From contig OZ244825.1 of NCBI GenBank assembly GCA_965220385.1, forward strand, positions 2,666,001 to 2,730,000: a stretch of 64,000 nucleotides of DNA, read 5' to 3'. Shown here one piece after another: positions 23,641 through 33,158 of this stretch. The DNA is from PCPOR2b sp965220385 (GTDB taxonomy: Bacteria; Poribacteria; WGA-4E; PCPOR2b). Position numbers and translations under genes: made by a program. The notes beneath the pieces are model-generated. The model was given only the letters and a program-made list of their open reading frames with translations. It searched no databases and was not told the DNA's origin. How positions within the stretch are numbered: the stretch's first letter is position 1; each line of letters opens with the position of its first letter.

Positions 23641-24423
23641 ATGAGAAATAGCAAAACCCTGAAGAAAATCCAGCAAAACCGATGCGCCCGAGTATGTGGG
23701 TTGGGGCACTACCTTCCATTTTTTGTGCGTTACGCCGCACATTTCGGCTACGATGTGATATGGTTAGACTTAGAACACCGGGCGATGACCGATCGCGAGG
23801 TTCAGAGCCTGTTGAGCCTGTGTTACCACAACGATATTGACTGCATGGTACGTCCACCTACCCAAGAACGGACGAGGCTGTATAGGTATTTTGAAGACGG
23901 TGCGACCGGTTTGATGATGCCGCTAGTTTCAGATGCGGAGGAGGCACAGCGTATTGTGAACGCTGTGAAATTTCCGCCGATAGGAAACCGTGGCATGGAC
24001 GGGGCTGGTCTGGATGGTGATTACGGTCTTGAGGTGTGGCAACCCAACAGCACCTATACTGATGACGCCAATAGAGAGTCGTTCATCGCGATTCAAATCG
24101 AGACACCGGAGGCACTCGCCAATGTCGAGGAGATTGCGGCTGTGTCGGGAGTGGACGCACTCTTCGTCGGTCCGGGAGATCTCGGACTGCGCCTGAACCA
24201 AAGTGAAGGTGGCTCACAGATTAGCCTTGATGAAGCTATTGCTCAAGTTGCGGAAACAGCCAGAAGACAGGGTGTCGCTTGGGGCATTCCCGCCGGAACA
24301 CCTGAGTTGATTAAAAAGTACCGCGGGCTGGGAGCGCAGCTGCTGGCTTACGGCGGAGACTTCGCACTCGCCGCTGTATTGGAGAACAGCAGCCAAGATT
24401 TTGGGGAAGCCTTGGGAGAGTAG
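23641..24423 (+). CDS. HpcH/HpaI-type class II aldolase
   Basis: About 260 aa. Family hallmarks are the LDLEHRAM strand (metal/catalytic region, with the usual His in the loop), RPPTQ, the conserved GATGLMMPLV stretch, P-x-GNRGMDGAG, IQIETPEALANVEEIA with metal-binding Glu, and DALFVGPGDLG with metal-binding Asp. Members cleave 4-hydroxy-2-keto acids to pyruvate plus aldehyde. The ATG at 23641 follows GAGGAGG; an ATG at 23629 overlaps this ribosome-binding site. It precedes the Gfo/Idh gene by 35 bp, so the two may belong to one sugar-acid pathway. Confidence 0.85.
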   Translation: MRNSKTLKKIQQNRCARVCGLGHYLPFFVRYAAHFGYDVIWLDLEHRAMTDREVQSLLSLCYHNDIDCMVRPPTQERTRLYRYFEDGATGLMMPLVSDAEEAQRIVNAVKFPPIGNRGMDGAGLDGDYGLEVWQPNSTYTDDANRESFIAIQIETPEALANVEEIAAVSGVDALFVGPGDLGLRLNQSEGGSQISLDEAIAQVAETARRQGVAWGIPAGTPELIKKYRGLGAQLLAYGGDFALAAVLENSSQDFGEALGE

Positions 24424-24458
24424 CACCAAGTTTTGGCGATCTATACAAGGAGGCAATC

Positions 24459-25532
24459 ATGGCTATACCAACCATTCATGTGGGGTGCACCCACTTCGCC
24501 CTTGGACGGCTTCAAGCCTTGGTCAATTGTGAAGGGCTGTCCCCCGTCGCCTGCGTGGACATCAATCTCGATGAAGCGCGAGAGGCGGTGGCATCGTTGG
24601 AGGGCGATGTGCCTGAAGGGCTTGGCAAACGGATCTACACCACAATCACAGCAGCACGAGAGCGACACGGTGCGGAAGCGTGTCTCATCTATGCCTCAAC
24701 GCCGGTGCACGCACAACTGGTCGTCGAAAGCCTGAATCTTGGGATGCACACGCTGTGTGTCAAACCGATTGCAACAACGTCAGAGGAGTTCAAAGAAATT
24801 ATCAAGACTCACAAGGTACACCCGGATCTGGTATTGGTACAGGGCCAAAATAAGCGATGGAATCCAGCCGCTTCTAAGATGCGCGAATGGCTCCGCGGGT
24901 CGGACGGTATCGGTGAAATGCTCGGTGGGGAATGTCGATTTTGGATCCGTCAAAATCTTTGGCGGGCGGACAATTCACGTTATCCGGACTCCTACGTTGA
25001 GGGGATTTTCTTCCACGCTGCTACGGCACATCAACTGGACCAACTCGTTGCAGCAAAAGGACTCCCGAAATATGTGACAGCACGAATCCATCAACGGGAA
25101 GACCGTGAGATTGCTCAGACCGGTGTTTGGGGAACAGCAGGTGCTCAGGCTTTGCTGGAATATCCAAACGGCGCACCTTTCTGCTATACGGGAACTAACG
25201 CCTCACATGCAAACCCATTCGGCTGGAGCGGTCATTGGACATTTCTTGGGGAAGATGGGGATATTCGACGGGATGCGGGGCATCTCCAACTTTTCCGTAA
25301 GGGCGAATGTGTTGAAGAACGCCAGCTTCAAGACCTCCATCCCGGACTCGTTGAAGATGATCGGCTTCAGTTCGATGCCTTTGCAGCCGCCATCTCCACC
25401 GGCAAGGATCGGGAGTGGCTACAGGAAAGCACGTTGGAGACATGGATATTGATGGAGGCGTGTATTGCGTCAGCGCGAAGTAGCACTCGTGTCGATGTTG
25501 AATCCTTGAGTGCGGAGCTGATGGATGTTTAG
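24459..25532 (+). CDS. Gfo/Idh/MocA-family oxidoreductase
   Basis: 357 aa NAD(P)-dependent sugar dehydrogenase type. The N-terminal Rossmann fold begins IPTIHVGCTHFALGRL (diverged glycine motif) and runs to LVYASTPVHAQ-like LIYASTPVHAQL. The typical CVKPIA motif (family EKP) has Cys-Val instead of Glu, so the catalytic Lys is retained (K in VKPIA). The C-terminal beta-sheet domain follows. A strong Shine-Dalgarno AAGGAGG precedes the ATG. Likely substrates are inositols, sugar acids or amino sugars. Confidence 0.85.
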   Translation: MAIPTIHVGCTHFALGRLQALVNCEGLSPVACVDINLDEAREAVASLEGDVPEGLGKRIYTTITAARERHGAEACLIYASTPVHAQLVVESLNLGMHTLCVKPIATTSEEFKEIIKTHKVHPDLVLVQGQNKRWNPAASKMREWLRGSDGIGEMLGGECRFWIRQNLWRADNSRYPDSYVEGIFFHAATAHQLDQLVAAKGLPKYVTARIHQREDREIAQTGVWGTAGAQALLEYPNGAPFCYTGTNASHANPFGWSGHWTFLGEDGDIRRDAGHLQLFRKGECVEERQLQDLHPGLVEDDRLQFDAFAAAISTGKDREWLQESTLETWILMEACIASARSSTRVDVESLSAELMDV

Positions 25533-25557
25533 CCGTATTCAGGGAAAAACACACAAT

Positions 25558-26601
25558 TCATGTCAGTGACACCGAGGCGAGGTAGACGTTGGAGCCGCCG
25601 TTATCCCCCGGTGGGTATTCGTGGGACGAATAGTATGCGATAAGTGCTTGGTCGTCGCTGACAGGGAGAACCCCACCGTAGCCGGTGTCTCCGCCACTCG
25701 GAAGTACCGCGTGCAGCCGGATATCGCCATCTTCGTACAGGAAGACTCCAGTTCTGAGTTGGGTCTGATCGTGTTCGCTGAATGGATCGTTGAACCGATT
25801 TTCTGTGGCGCGAATACCTTCATTGGCGAAACTTCTGCCGGTGACAATAACACCCTCACCGACTCTGGCGACAGCCGATCCGTAGCAACGAGATTCACGG
25901 GAAAGATAGCGTTCCCACCGGTCATAAGGCGGTTCTGAAGTGGAGAGCAAGGCGCAGTGCCCCCGTGCCCGTGTGATTGTTAGCAGACGCCCATCGTCAA
26001 AGAAGCAGAGAGACGTTTCACTTGGTGAAGGGGTTCCAAAGTGGATACCTGTTGTATCGTAGTATACGGGTTCATTGGATCCGTGCGCGATCTCCGTGAC
26101 CCACTCCCATCGCTTACCGTCCTCTGAAGCGAGGAGATCGACCGAATTGTCGTTGCCGGGCGGCGCATGTCCGACCGTATCACATGCCACGTAATAGCGT
26201 CCGTGAAATTCGGTTGGATGCCAAAAATCGTGATTCCTTAGAAAGCATCTCTTTGGCACTGCCCAAGTTGCTCCGTCCTCAGTCCATGTCACCACCTGCT
26301 GAGATGGAAAACCGAAGTCAGAATTCTCTGTGCTCTCGTATTCCTTTACCCCATACAGCAAGAGTTTGTCACCAACAGGGAGAAGGTTTGGATCAATGGT
26401 CTTTTTTCCAATGGCAATCTGGGACGTCCAATTTATTAGGTCTGTAGAAGCGCACACCCTGATTTGGGAGTCCTCGGTGCCGTGACCGGTTCCATCAACG
26501 AAACAGATGTAGTACCCTCCTTTCCACCGCACCATATTTCCGACATGCCATCCCCTGCCGTTATTATAAACCGTTCTCACCCAATTCACGTCTACTTTCA
26601 T
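25558..26601 (-). CDS. Predicted beta-propeller protein, glycoside hydrolase/sialidase-like
   Basis: 347 aa. It has regularly spaced bladed units with S-T-D-x-x-x-W-type turns, e.g. CASTDLINWTSQ, WTEDGATWAVPK, LASEDGKRWEWV and LSTSEPPYDRWE. These resemble Asp-box or GH43/GH32-like propeller proteins. No signal peptide is visible from the ATG at 26601, so a cytoplasmic location is suggested. No catalytic triad can be assigned with confidence. It is convergent with the Gfo/Idh gene, separated by 25 bp. Confidence 0.6.
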   Translation of the reverse strand: MKVDVNWVRTVYNNGRGWHVGNMVRWKGGYYICFVDGTGHGTEDSQIRVCASTDLINWTSQIAIGKKTIDPNLLPVGDKLLLYGVKEYESTENSDFGFPSQQVVTWTEDGATWAVPKRCFLRNHDFWHPTEFHGRYYVACDTVGHAPPGNDNSVDLLASEDGKRWEWVTEIAHGSNEPVYYDTTGIHFGTPSPSETSLCFFDDGRLLTITRARGHCALLSTSEPPYDRWERYLSRESRCYGSAVARVGEGVIVTGRSFANEGIRATENRFNDPFSEHDQTQLRTGVFLYEDGDIRLHAVLPSGGDTGYGGVLPVSDDQALIAYYSSHEYPPGDNGGSNVYLASVSLT

Positions 26602-26705
26602 GAATAGTGTCTTTCTGTAATTGGAGTATGTTGATATTCCATTGCTGTGAGGTCAGCAGGTGATGTCATAATCGCTGTTACTGACAACCTAAAGTTAGAC
26701 TCAAT

Positions 26706-26734
26706 TTGACAAAGCCGATGTTTTCACATACAAT
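26706..26734 (+). promoter_or_regulatory. Sigma70 promoter of the HMA lipoprotein gene
   Basis: Perfect TTGACA (26706-26711), 17-bp spacer, TACAAT (26729-26734). It lies 43 bp before the ATG. Confidence 0.75.
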
Positions 26735-26776
26735 GGATAGGCACTCACTTGAAATCTGGAAGGAGGTGTAACTCAC

Positions 26777-27160
26777 ATGCGTATACTAAAACTTACACTA
26801 ATTTGCTGCGTTGCAATTCTGCTCGCTATCGGCTGTGCTTCAGAGAAGGCGATGGAAAAGGCGGCTGAGACAGCGGAGCCAGCAATGACAAAAGCCGAAA
26901 CCGCTGCAAGCACGGATATGTCCGAAGCAGCTCCGACGGCTTACGAACAGGTCACATTAGACGTTGATGGGCTGGCGTGAGGGAGCTGTGTAGCCAAAGT
27001 GCGGTCCGCACTTACAAACGTTCCCGGTGTGATTAGTGCCGATGTTTCCCAAGCAGATGGTACAGCCATCGTTAAGCTGGAAAAAGGTAAAGCCACTGGT
27101 GTCCAATTGGCTGATGCTGTCAAAAACGCAGGTTTTAGCGCAAAAACCGCAACAAATTAG
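26777..27160 (+). CDS. Heavy-metal-associated (HMA) lipoprotein, predicted selenoprotein with in-frame UGA
   Basis: 127 residues if UGA at 26978-26980 is read as selenocysteine. Residues 1-20 are a lipoprotein signal with lipobox LAIGC, followed by a Lys/Ala/Glu-rich linker. From residue about 58 a complete HMA domain follows: VTLDVDGLA-U-GSC, VRSALTNVPGVISADVSQ, ADAVKNAGF. The canonical GMxCxxC becomes GLA-U-GS-C, with Sec exactly at the first metal-binding Cys. Homology continues in frame to the TAG at 27158, arguing against decay. A hairpin at 26997-27013 has the GGUC apical loop typical of bacterial SECIS elements. AAGGAGGTG precedes the ATG. A MerP/CopZ-like role in binding soft metals at the membrane is likely. 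Confidence 0.8.
26997..27013 (+). promoter_or_regulatory. Predicted bacterial SECIS element
   Basis: AAGTGCG (26997-27003) pairs perfectly with CGCACTT (27007-27013), presenting GGUC at the tip. The loop begins about 22 nt after the UGA, inside the usual window of roughly 16 to 37 nt. The Escherichia coli fdhF SECIS also presents a GGUC-type loop bound by SelB. Confidence 0.7.
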
Positions 27161-27181
27161 CCGGTCCCTACGGTTAAACCG

Positions 27182-27224
27182 AGAACGGAAGGTTTCGAAT
27201 CAACGTATCGACACCTTCCGTTCT
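27182..27224 (+). terminator. Terminator hairpin after the HMA lipoprotein gene
   Basis: AGAACGGAAGGT (27182-27193) pairs with ACCTTCCGTTCT (27213-27224), a perfect 12-bp stem, then a pyrimidine-rich tract. It lies between convergent genes and may serve both. Confidence 0.6.
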
Positions 27225-27289
27225 TGCCCTTCCTTTTCCCGCCCATCACAACATCGTTCGGTGGTCCTTTGATAAGACCCGTCATCACA

Positions 27290-29257
27290 TCACTGCATCC
27301 CACCCATTTGCTGCAGCCCGATAAGCATAATGATGATTTCCTTGAAATCGCCGAGCGAGATAAATAGCTCCCCTGCAATTCCTTCATCCCGATTTTGGCT
27401 GGCAATACCGATGCTGTAGGTTTCGGGGATGTTAACTAAAAACATCTGGATCGTGCCGACGTTTGGATCCAACTGAGCAAAAATCTGTACGAGGTTCTTG
27501 ATTGCTGTAACAGGTGAGATCGCAAAAAGCATGTTGTTTTCCAACGTCAATGCGTCTGCCAGTTTAGCATATCCCGCTCCCTGATCAAAACCTGCGCTCA
27601 TACCCGCCATTCGGTCTAAGGCATTCTTCACCGGTTGAGCATTGCCCGCCATCCCGTAGAGCATTTTCCCGCCGCTAATGGCGTAGTAGACGTTCCACTG
27701 TTCTGGGGCAACACCTGCCATTTCGGGCGGAAGTTCACCGAGACTGGAGGTGATATTCGGAAGGAGGTAACTTTTGATCTCCACACCGTTGTATATCTCA
27801 GGGGGACCCGCCGATACATCCGCGTATATGTTAGCAAAATCCTGACCGGCTCCCATTGCTTTGACAAGTCCCATCGAGGCTCCGAAATATTCAATGAAAC
27901 CTTCTTCCATATACGATTTAACCAGCTCCTCGTCCGTTACATCGTAGATATACAGTATATCGGGCATTATGCTTTCGCTGAAATTAAAGGAAAGAGCTTG
28001 CCCATCTCCCAAGCCTTCGTAGAACTCTATGAAGGCTTCATTCAACGCCTCAGACGCGGTTTGGATCCCCGTTGTATCCGCGTTCGGATCCGAAGGAACA
28101 AACAACTTCATCATTGTCTGCGTAAGGCTAATGAGCGTCTCTTTCTGAAATTGCATTTCACCGTTGACAAACGCATTTTGAGGCAGATATTTGAGGTGTG
28201 TTAGCTCTTGTGGCCCTTGGCTAATGTATGTTTGGACTGCACTATCCCGCTTAAATTTGAGGAACGGAGAGATCTGTAGGTCGCTGCCGTTGAGTTGCAG
28301 CGTAAGACTGAAGGTTCTTGACTGATCGAGCAACCATATACCGCCGTCAATCAAACTGTTGGTATATCCCAAACCAACACTAAGCTCTGGATCTGATTCC
28401 GCGCTTGCCTCCATCCCCATCTTTAACTCCTCTGCCTTATCCGTCAGCATGGGGCGGATGTCATCTACGATGGTATCCAGCGCAAAATAGGCAATCACAT
28501 CATTTGCGCCAGATGTAGTATCGAGCTTGAGCGATTGGAAATCCGTATCGGCTGCGATCGATGGTATCATCTTCTTTTGGGTATCAATCACTTTTTCGCA
28601 GACCGCTGCTGAGTTTGAATACACCATCACATCGTCCATCAGAACGAATGCGCCCGCCTCACCTGTGGTGTGATATGTTACACCATTATGGGTGACAGCA
28701 CTGCTGCCTTCTGCTTCCATTTCAATGAGTTGTTTGACGCTTTCGGCATCCTTAACGTGAACCGCTGCGGAAGGCATTGGTGGATTGGCGCTGGAGAGAA
28801 ACACCGCGAAGTCCCTTCGCATGTCTAATCCCAGTTCTTCCAATTCTGCGAGCGTTTCAAAACCTGCACTAAAAGTATCTGCCAAGATCTGAGCGAGTAT
28901 TTCCTGCGGTGGATCTGAAGGAACCATCTCCACCATAAGTGCATTGATTTCGTCATTGAGTCCGAGTAAGCTGGGTATGTAAATAAGCCCAACAGTGTCT
29001 TGGGGGATAACATTCAAAACGCTATCCGGAGCGATATCTACAGCAATGTCTACGGCAGTATCGGAAGCGACAGCCGCACTCTCAGATGCGATATCTGCAC
29101 TATCGGAAGAGACATCCGCACTCTCAGATATAATCTCTGCATCGCTAACGGGCGTGACCTCAGCAGGCGCTGCCATTTCCTTACTGCTGCAATTCGACAC
29201 CATGATGCAAGTCACCAAAATTAGGACTGCGGTAGTTAAACGACAGGACGTTTTCAT
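27290..29257 (-). CDS. Large predicted lipoprotein, 655 aa, DUF3352-like
   Basis: The signal peptide TTAVLILVTCIMVSNC ends at a lipobox Cys near residue 23. A low-complexity Ser/Asp/Ala linker follows (residues about 40-78, SADVSSDSADIASESAAV-like units that are near-repeats). The body resembles DUF3352-type surface proteins in layout (QDTVGLIYIPSL at the start, paired half-domains, YYAISGGKMLYG near the end), but the match is moderate. It is anchored to the outer or inner membrane and its function is unknown. The DNA of the linker is also repetitive (TCGGAAG/ACATC units around 29040-29130). Confidence 0.65.
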   Translation of the reverse strand: MKTSCRLTTAVLILVTCIMVSNCSSKEMAAPAEVTPVSDAEIISESADVSSDSADIASESAAVASDTAVDIAVDIAPDSVLNVIPQDTVGLIYIPSLLGLNDEINALMVEMVPSDPPQEILAQILADTFSAGFETLAELEELGLDMRRDFAVFLSSANPPMPSAAVHVKDAESVKQLIEMEAEGSSAVTHNGVTYHTTGEAGAFVLMDDVMVYSNSAAVCEKVIDTQKKMIPSIAADTDFQSLKLDTTSGANDVIAYFALDTIVDDIRPMLTDKAEELKMGMEASAESDPELSVGLGYTNSLIDGGIWLLDQSRTFSLTLQLNGSDLQISPFLKFKRDSAVQTYISQGPQELTHLKYLPQNAFVNGEMQFQKETLISLTQTMMKLFVPSDPNADTTGIQTASEALNEAFIEFYEGLGDGQALSFNFSESIMPDILYIYDVTDEELVKSYMEEGFIEYFGASMGLVKAMGAGQDFANIYADVSAGPPEIYNGVEIKSYLLPNITSSLGELPPEMAGVAPEQWNVYYAISGGKMLYGMAGNAQPVKNALDRMAGMSAGFDQGAGYAKLADALTLENNMLFAISPVTAIKNLVQIFAQLDPNVGTIQMFLVNIPETYSIGIASQNRDEGIAGELFISLGDFKEIIIMLIGLQQMGGMQ

Positions 29258-29430
29258 AATTTACTTCTCCTTTGTGAAGGTAAGTAGAAAGTACATGGAG
29301 TTGATTTTAGCATCATGTTGCGTCGCAACACATTTTGGAATTAGATACGATAAATACATTGATGTCCGCTGACCTGTTTTTAGAGTCATCAGAACGTATC
29401 ACGCACTGCGCGACAGGCAACTATCGTGCC

Positions 29431-32004
29431 TTAGGCATTACGAATAATACTAATGACACGCTTGTCCAGCGGTAGGTACGCATTGGCAGCGTGTCGAATG
29501 GCTTCTTTGGAAACGACGGTAATTTTTGTTTCGTATCGGTTCGCATAATCGTAACCGAGTCCGCAGAGTTCATCCAGCACAGCGATTGATGCCTGAACAC
29601 CCGCCGTTTGGGCACCGAGCAGATAGTTTGTCAGGCACATCTGCTTTCCACGCTCTAACTCTGCGTCAGAGATATCGTGGTGCTGTAGGTTCAAAATTTC
29701 GTCGTCAATCAGGTCTATCAATGATTCGATTTGATTTGGCGTTGTACTGCCGCAAATTGCAAGGTAGCCACAATCAGGACCAAAATATGGATAACCGTAA
29801 AGATGATAGACCGACTGCTCATTGCGGAGACGCTTATACAACCGTCCCCCTGGTTGCCCAATACCGAAGAGCAAACTGCTAAGGACCTCAACGACTTCAC
29901 GGTCAGAATGTTGACTAGAGATGCCCGGATACCCCTGAAAAATGACGGCTTGTGTCAAGTTCTTATATCGTTCAACACGACGGACGTCACATAGCGGCGG
30001 TTCGATCGGTACTGTTGGAAATTCGAGTTCGACCGGCAAGAGCGATCCGAAATACCGTTTAACGAGGTCTTGGGTGTAATCTGGCTTCACATCGCCAAAG
30101 ACGCCGATTACCAGGTTGTTGGACACACAATAACGCTGATAACAGGCTAACACATCTTCACGAGATAACTGTTTAATTGATGAAACAGATCCGGCTGCGC
30201 GGAGCCGATGCGGGTGGACTTGAAACATCGCTTCAAGAAACTGGCGCCTACCTGAAGCGTACCAATCATCCTCTTCCGCATGAATGCCAACGATTGTCTC
30301 TGATTTTAATTTTTCAAGTGCCCCTGTATCAAAAACCGGATTGAGAAGCACGTCTGCCAAGCATTCTAAGCCGTATTCTATATCTTGGCGAAGCAAATTC
30401 AGCGTAATACCGAACGCATTATGTCCGGCTACTGCCCCTACGCTGCCACCTCTTGCTTCAATTTCTTCAAAAAGCGCCTCCGTGGAACAGTTTTCTGTCC
30501 CTTTTAGTAAGAGATTTGTCATGAGGTAGAAGACGCCGTTATTCTCCTCTGTTTCAAATCGCGAGCCTCCGAGAAACATTGCTTGAATGGAAATGATCGG
30601 TGCGGTATCAATAGATTTCGTAATCAGACGCAGCCCGTTCGGAAACAGATGCTTCTCAACCTTCGATGTCGCCAATTGTGTTTGAGGAACACAGATTGAC
30701 GACCGGTCTTCGTTCGGCCGAATTGTAACCGTGGTAAGATTTTCTGGACGAAAATAGGTGTGTGCTATCCGCTGTACGTCCTCTGGCGTCACGGCGCAGA
30801 TTTGTTGGAGGTATTTCTCATGAAACCCATAATCGCCCGTCGTGAGTTGGTCAACACCGAGCATCGTACCTTGCTCTTCGACAAATTGTAACGCAAAGAA
30901 ATAGTCGCTTGTTTCAATGGTTTGGGCGCGTCGCAATTCGCGTTCTGACACCGGCTCAGATTTCAGTCGTTCGATCTCTTCAAGCAATCTCATTTCCGCT
31001 TCGACTGACCTGCCATGTACAAGCTCTGCTTCAATCCCAAAACAACCGCCATCGTAACGAGGCGTATCTGACCATGCCTGGACGTTATAAACAAGCTGGA
31101 ATTGATTTCTCAGGGTCTGAATAAACCTCGAACTCTCCCCGCTGCTTAACACCGTTGCAATAAGGTCTAATACCGGCGCATCTTCGTGATCGATACTGAC
31201 GCTATGATACCCCATTGCAAGATACGTCAATTCCACATCCATCTGCCGTTCAGCGCGTCGCGCGACGAGTTGGCGGCGCTCACGGGGAAGCTCTATCGTA
31301 GGCGGACTACGGCGCGGAAAATCCTGAAATGCTTTGTCAATCCGTTCCAGCATCTCCTCCAACTGAAAATCGCCGGTAGCCACAAAGATTAGATTATCAG
31401 GAACATAGTGTTGTTGATAGAACTCAACGAGATCATTCCGCGTCAACTCTACAAACAGTTCTTTGTATCCGCCCACCGGGAAGCGCACGGGATGCTCACG
31501 AAATGCCGTCTCATAATAGAGGTCGGACAGCACCTGAGTCGGTTCGTCGAGTTCGCTATTCAGTTCGTTCCAGATGACCCCACGCTGAATCTCCACCTCA
31601 TCATGCGGAAATGTGGATTGTTTGATGCAGTCAGAGAGGAGATCAAGGGCGTCGATTAAATATTGACGGGAAGTGGTGATGTGATATTGGGAATGGTCTT
31701 TCGTCGTATAGGCGTTGGAGGCATTTCCTATCGCTTCAACGAGATTATCAATTTCCTCACGCGTTCGTCGTTCAGTTCCATCATCAATCAGATGTTCGAT
31801 AAAATGGGAGATGCCTGTGCCTAAATACTTCCCTTCGTGGATACTCCCAACTTTGACATAAGCTTGAAAAGAAACGATCGGAGCATGATGAATTTCTTTC
31901 AGAATCACTGTCATGCCGTTATCCAAGACAACCCGGACTGCCTCGATTGGCGAGATTGGGTTGGGACTCCGACCTAGATTAGTTATTCCTCTTTGTCGCT
32001 TCAA
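29431..32004 (-). CDS. M16-family zinc metalloprotease, two-domain (pitrilysin/PqqL-like)
   Basis: 857 aa with two M16 halves. The N-terminal half has the inverted zinc motif H67-F-I-E70-H71 (GTGISHFIEHL) and the distal Glu E147 (WNELNSELDEP) about 76 residues later. The second half (about residues 450-857) has the M16C fold without an HxxEH motif (LMTNLLLKGTEN in its place), as usual for single-chain M16 enzymes. No signal peptide is seen. The start taken is TTG at 32004, overlapping the DUF4432 gene end by 26 bp. The ribosome-binding site is unclear and a later start is possible. Confidence 0.88.
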   Translation of the reverse strand: MKRQRGITNLGRSPNPISPIEAVRVVLDNGMTVILKEIHHAPIVSFQAYVKVGSIHEGKYLGTGISHFIEHLIDDGTERRTREEIDNLVEAIGNASNAYTTKDHSQYHITTSRQYLIDALDLLSDCIKQSTFPHDEVEIQRGVIWNELNSELDEPTQVLSDLYYETAFREHPVRFPVGGYKELFVELTRNDLVEFYQQHYVPDNLIFVATGDFQLEEMLERIDKAFQDFPRRSPPTIELPRERRQLVARRAERQMDVELTYLAMGYHSVSIDHEDAPVLDLIATVLSSGESSRFIQTLRNQFQLVYNVQAWSDTPRYDGGCFGIEAELVHGRSVEAEMRLLEEIERLKSEPVSERELRRAQTIETSDYFFALQFVEEQGTMLGVDQLTTGDYGFHEKYLQQICAVTPEDVQRIAHTYFRPENLTTVTIRPNEDRSSICVPQTQLATSKVEKHLFPNGLRLITKSIDTAPIISIQAMFLGGSRFETEENNGVFYLMTNLLLKGTENCSTEALFEEIEARGGSVGAVAGHNAFGITLNLLRQDIEYGLECLADVLLNPVFDTGALEKLKSETIVGIHAEEDDWYASGRRQFLEAMFQVHPHRLRAAGSVSSIKQLSREDVLACYQRYCVSNNLVIGVFGDVKPDYTQDLVKRYFGSLLPVELEFPTVPIEPPLCDVRRVERYKNLTQAVIFQGYPGISSQHSDREVVEVLSSLLFGIGQPGGRLYKRLRNEQSVYHLYGYPYFGPDCGYLAICGSTTPNQIESLIDLIDDEILNLQHHDISDAELERGKQMCLTNYLLGAQTAGVQASIAVLDELCGLGYDYANRYETKITVVSKEAIRHAANAYLPLDKRVISIIRNA

Positions 32005-33073
32005 TATTTTCTGCTAACCTCTCAATCGCTGCGTTAGAAGTCAGAACACCGATTTCAACTTCATAATGTCTGCGTCCACCCGGTTCGAGAAATTCGAGCG
32101 TCCCCCGTTCTCGCTCCTTTGACCTGCCATCAACCCAACAGTTCGCCGGTTCCAAACCGATAACATAGAGACCTTCACCGTTCATTTTCCACTGCACGAA
32201 TTTCGGCAGTTGGGTTTGGTGATATCTTACATAGAGTCCAATCCCCTGCCCGTTGTTGAAGGACCTATTGACCAAGGCGACATAGATATGGTTATCCTCG
32301 TCCGCTTGCATTTCATGGTAGTACACTTCCTCACGAAAGTCGACGGTAGGTGCTTCGCAGCGCGCATGGTCATTCAATTTTCCTTCCGAGTGTTCATCTA
32401 TGGGAATGATTTGCGACGAAGGAGCAATCAACTCAGAGCCTTCAGCAACGATTGGGAACCCAGGATTGACGTGGAATAGATACATGTGCGGTGTATCCTG
32501 ATAACCGACATTTTCAACGATATCTTCAATATGAAGCTTCGTTGCACCAAGCTCTGTCCATACACGACGGGTTCGACAGAGATGCTCACCCGAAACTGTA
32601 GTTTCCGTCACCTTTCCTTGCGCCCACATGATGTACCGATCTCCCTCCCACCGGCTATCGACCCATACATTTTGGGCGGGAATATAGGAGACTCGACCAT
32701 GCAAGCCAAGGGATTCTTCACCATCCGCCCCCGGTTCGCCAAGATAGGTCATTCCGCAGGTGGTTAGTAACCCACCAAAGAATCCACGTAACCAGCCATT
32801 ACCTTCTGATTCATAAAATGTCGGTGCCACATCGCCGGTGCTCGAACGCCAGCATAATGGAATACCGTTGTATTCCGCATAGGAGATATCCAATCCACGA
32901 TCTGGTAGCACGGAAAAATTTAACCCGGAGCCCGTCCGGAAATCAACGCCAGCAACCCCTTTTTCCAGTCCACTTGCTAATTCATATTGCTTTACACCGG
33001 CAATCTGGGAAATGTCTCCGATATGTCGGAGCAGTTGTGAACGATTGTGCTCCTCGCCGTATAATTTAATCAC
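31979..33073 (-). CDS. DUF4432 (aldose-1-epimerase-like) protein
   Basis: 364 aa from a GTG at 33073, 5 nt after AAAGGAGAGG; a TTG at 33091 lies on top of the Shine-Dalgarno and is rejected. The family pattern is clear: NFSVLPDRGLDIS, EYNGIPLCW, GFFGGLLTTCGMTYLG, LHGRVSYIPA, YLFHVNPGFP and VIGLEPANCWVDGR. DUF4432 is a galactose-mutarotase-like beta-sandwich fold. It probably acts on a sugar or sugar acid, with the conserved His and Glu positions retained. It overlaps the M16 gene downstream. Confidence 0.85.
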   Translation of the reverse strand: MIKLYGEEHNRSQLLRHIGDISQIAGVKQYELASGLEKGVAGVDFRTGSGLNFSVLPDRGLDISYAEYNGIPLCWRSSTGDVAPTFYESEGNGWLRGFFGGLLTTCGMTYLGEPGADGEESLGLHGRVSYIPAQNVWVDSRWEGDRYIMWAQGKVTETTVSGEHLCRTRRVWTELGATKLHIEDIVENVGYQDTPHMYLFHVNPGFPIVAEGSELIAPSSQIIPIDEHSEGKLNDHARCEAPTVDFREEVYYHEMQADEDNHIYVALVNRSFNNGQGIGLYVRYHQTQLPKFVQWKMNGEGLYVIGLEPANCWVDGRSKERERGTLEFLEPGGRRHYEVEIGVLTSNAAIERLAENIEATKRNN

Positions 33074-33158
33074 ATCTACCTCTCCTTTCAAGCTTTACAT
33101 TTTCTAATTTTCATCAATTTACGTTCACCGACGTGGTAGCTTTTGATTCATTGCAACT

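Noticed and set aside
26777..26980. Reading the HMA lipoprotein as a 67-aa gene or a pseudogene
   Set aside because: The HMA fold is split exactly at the first metal Cys position and is otherwise intact; SECIS-like hairpin and frame conservation favour UGA decoding.
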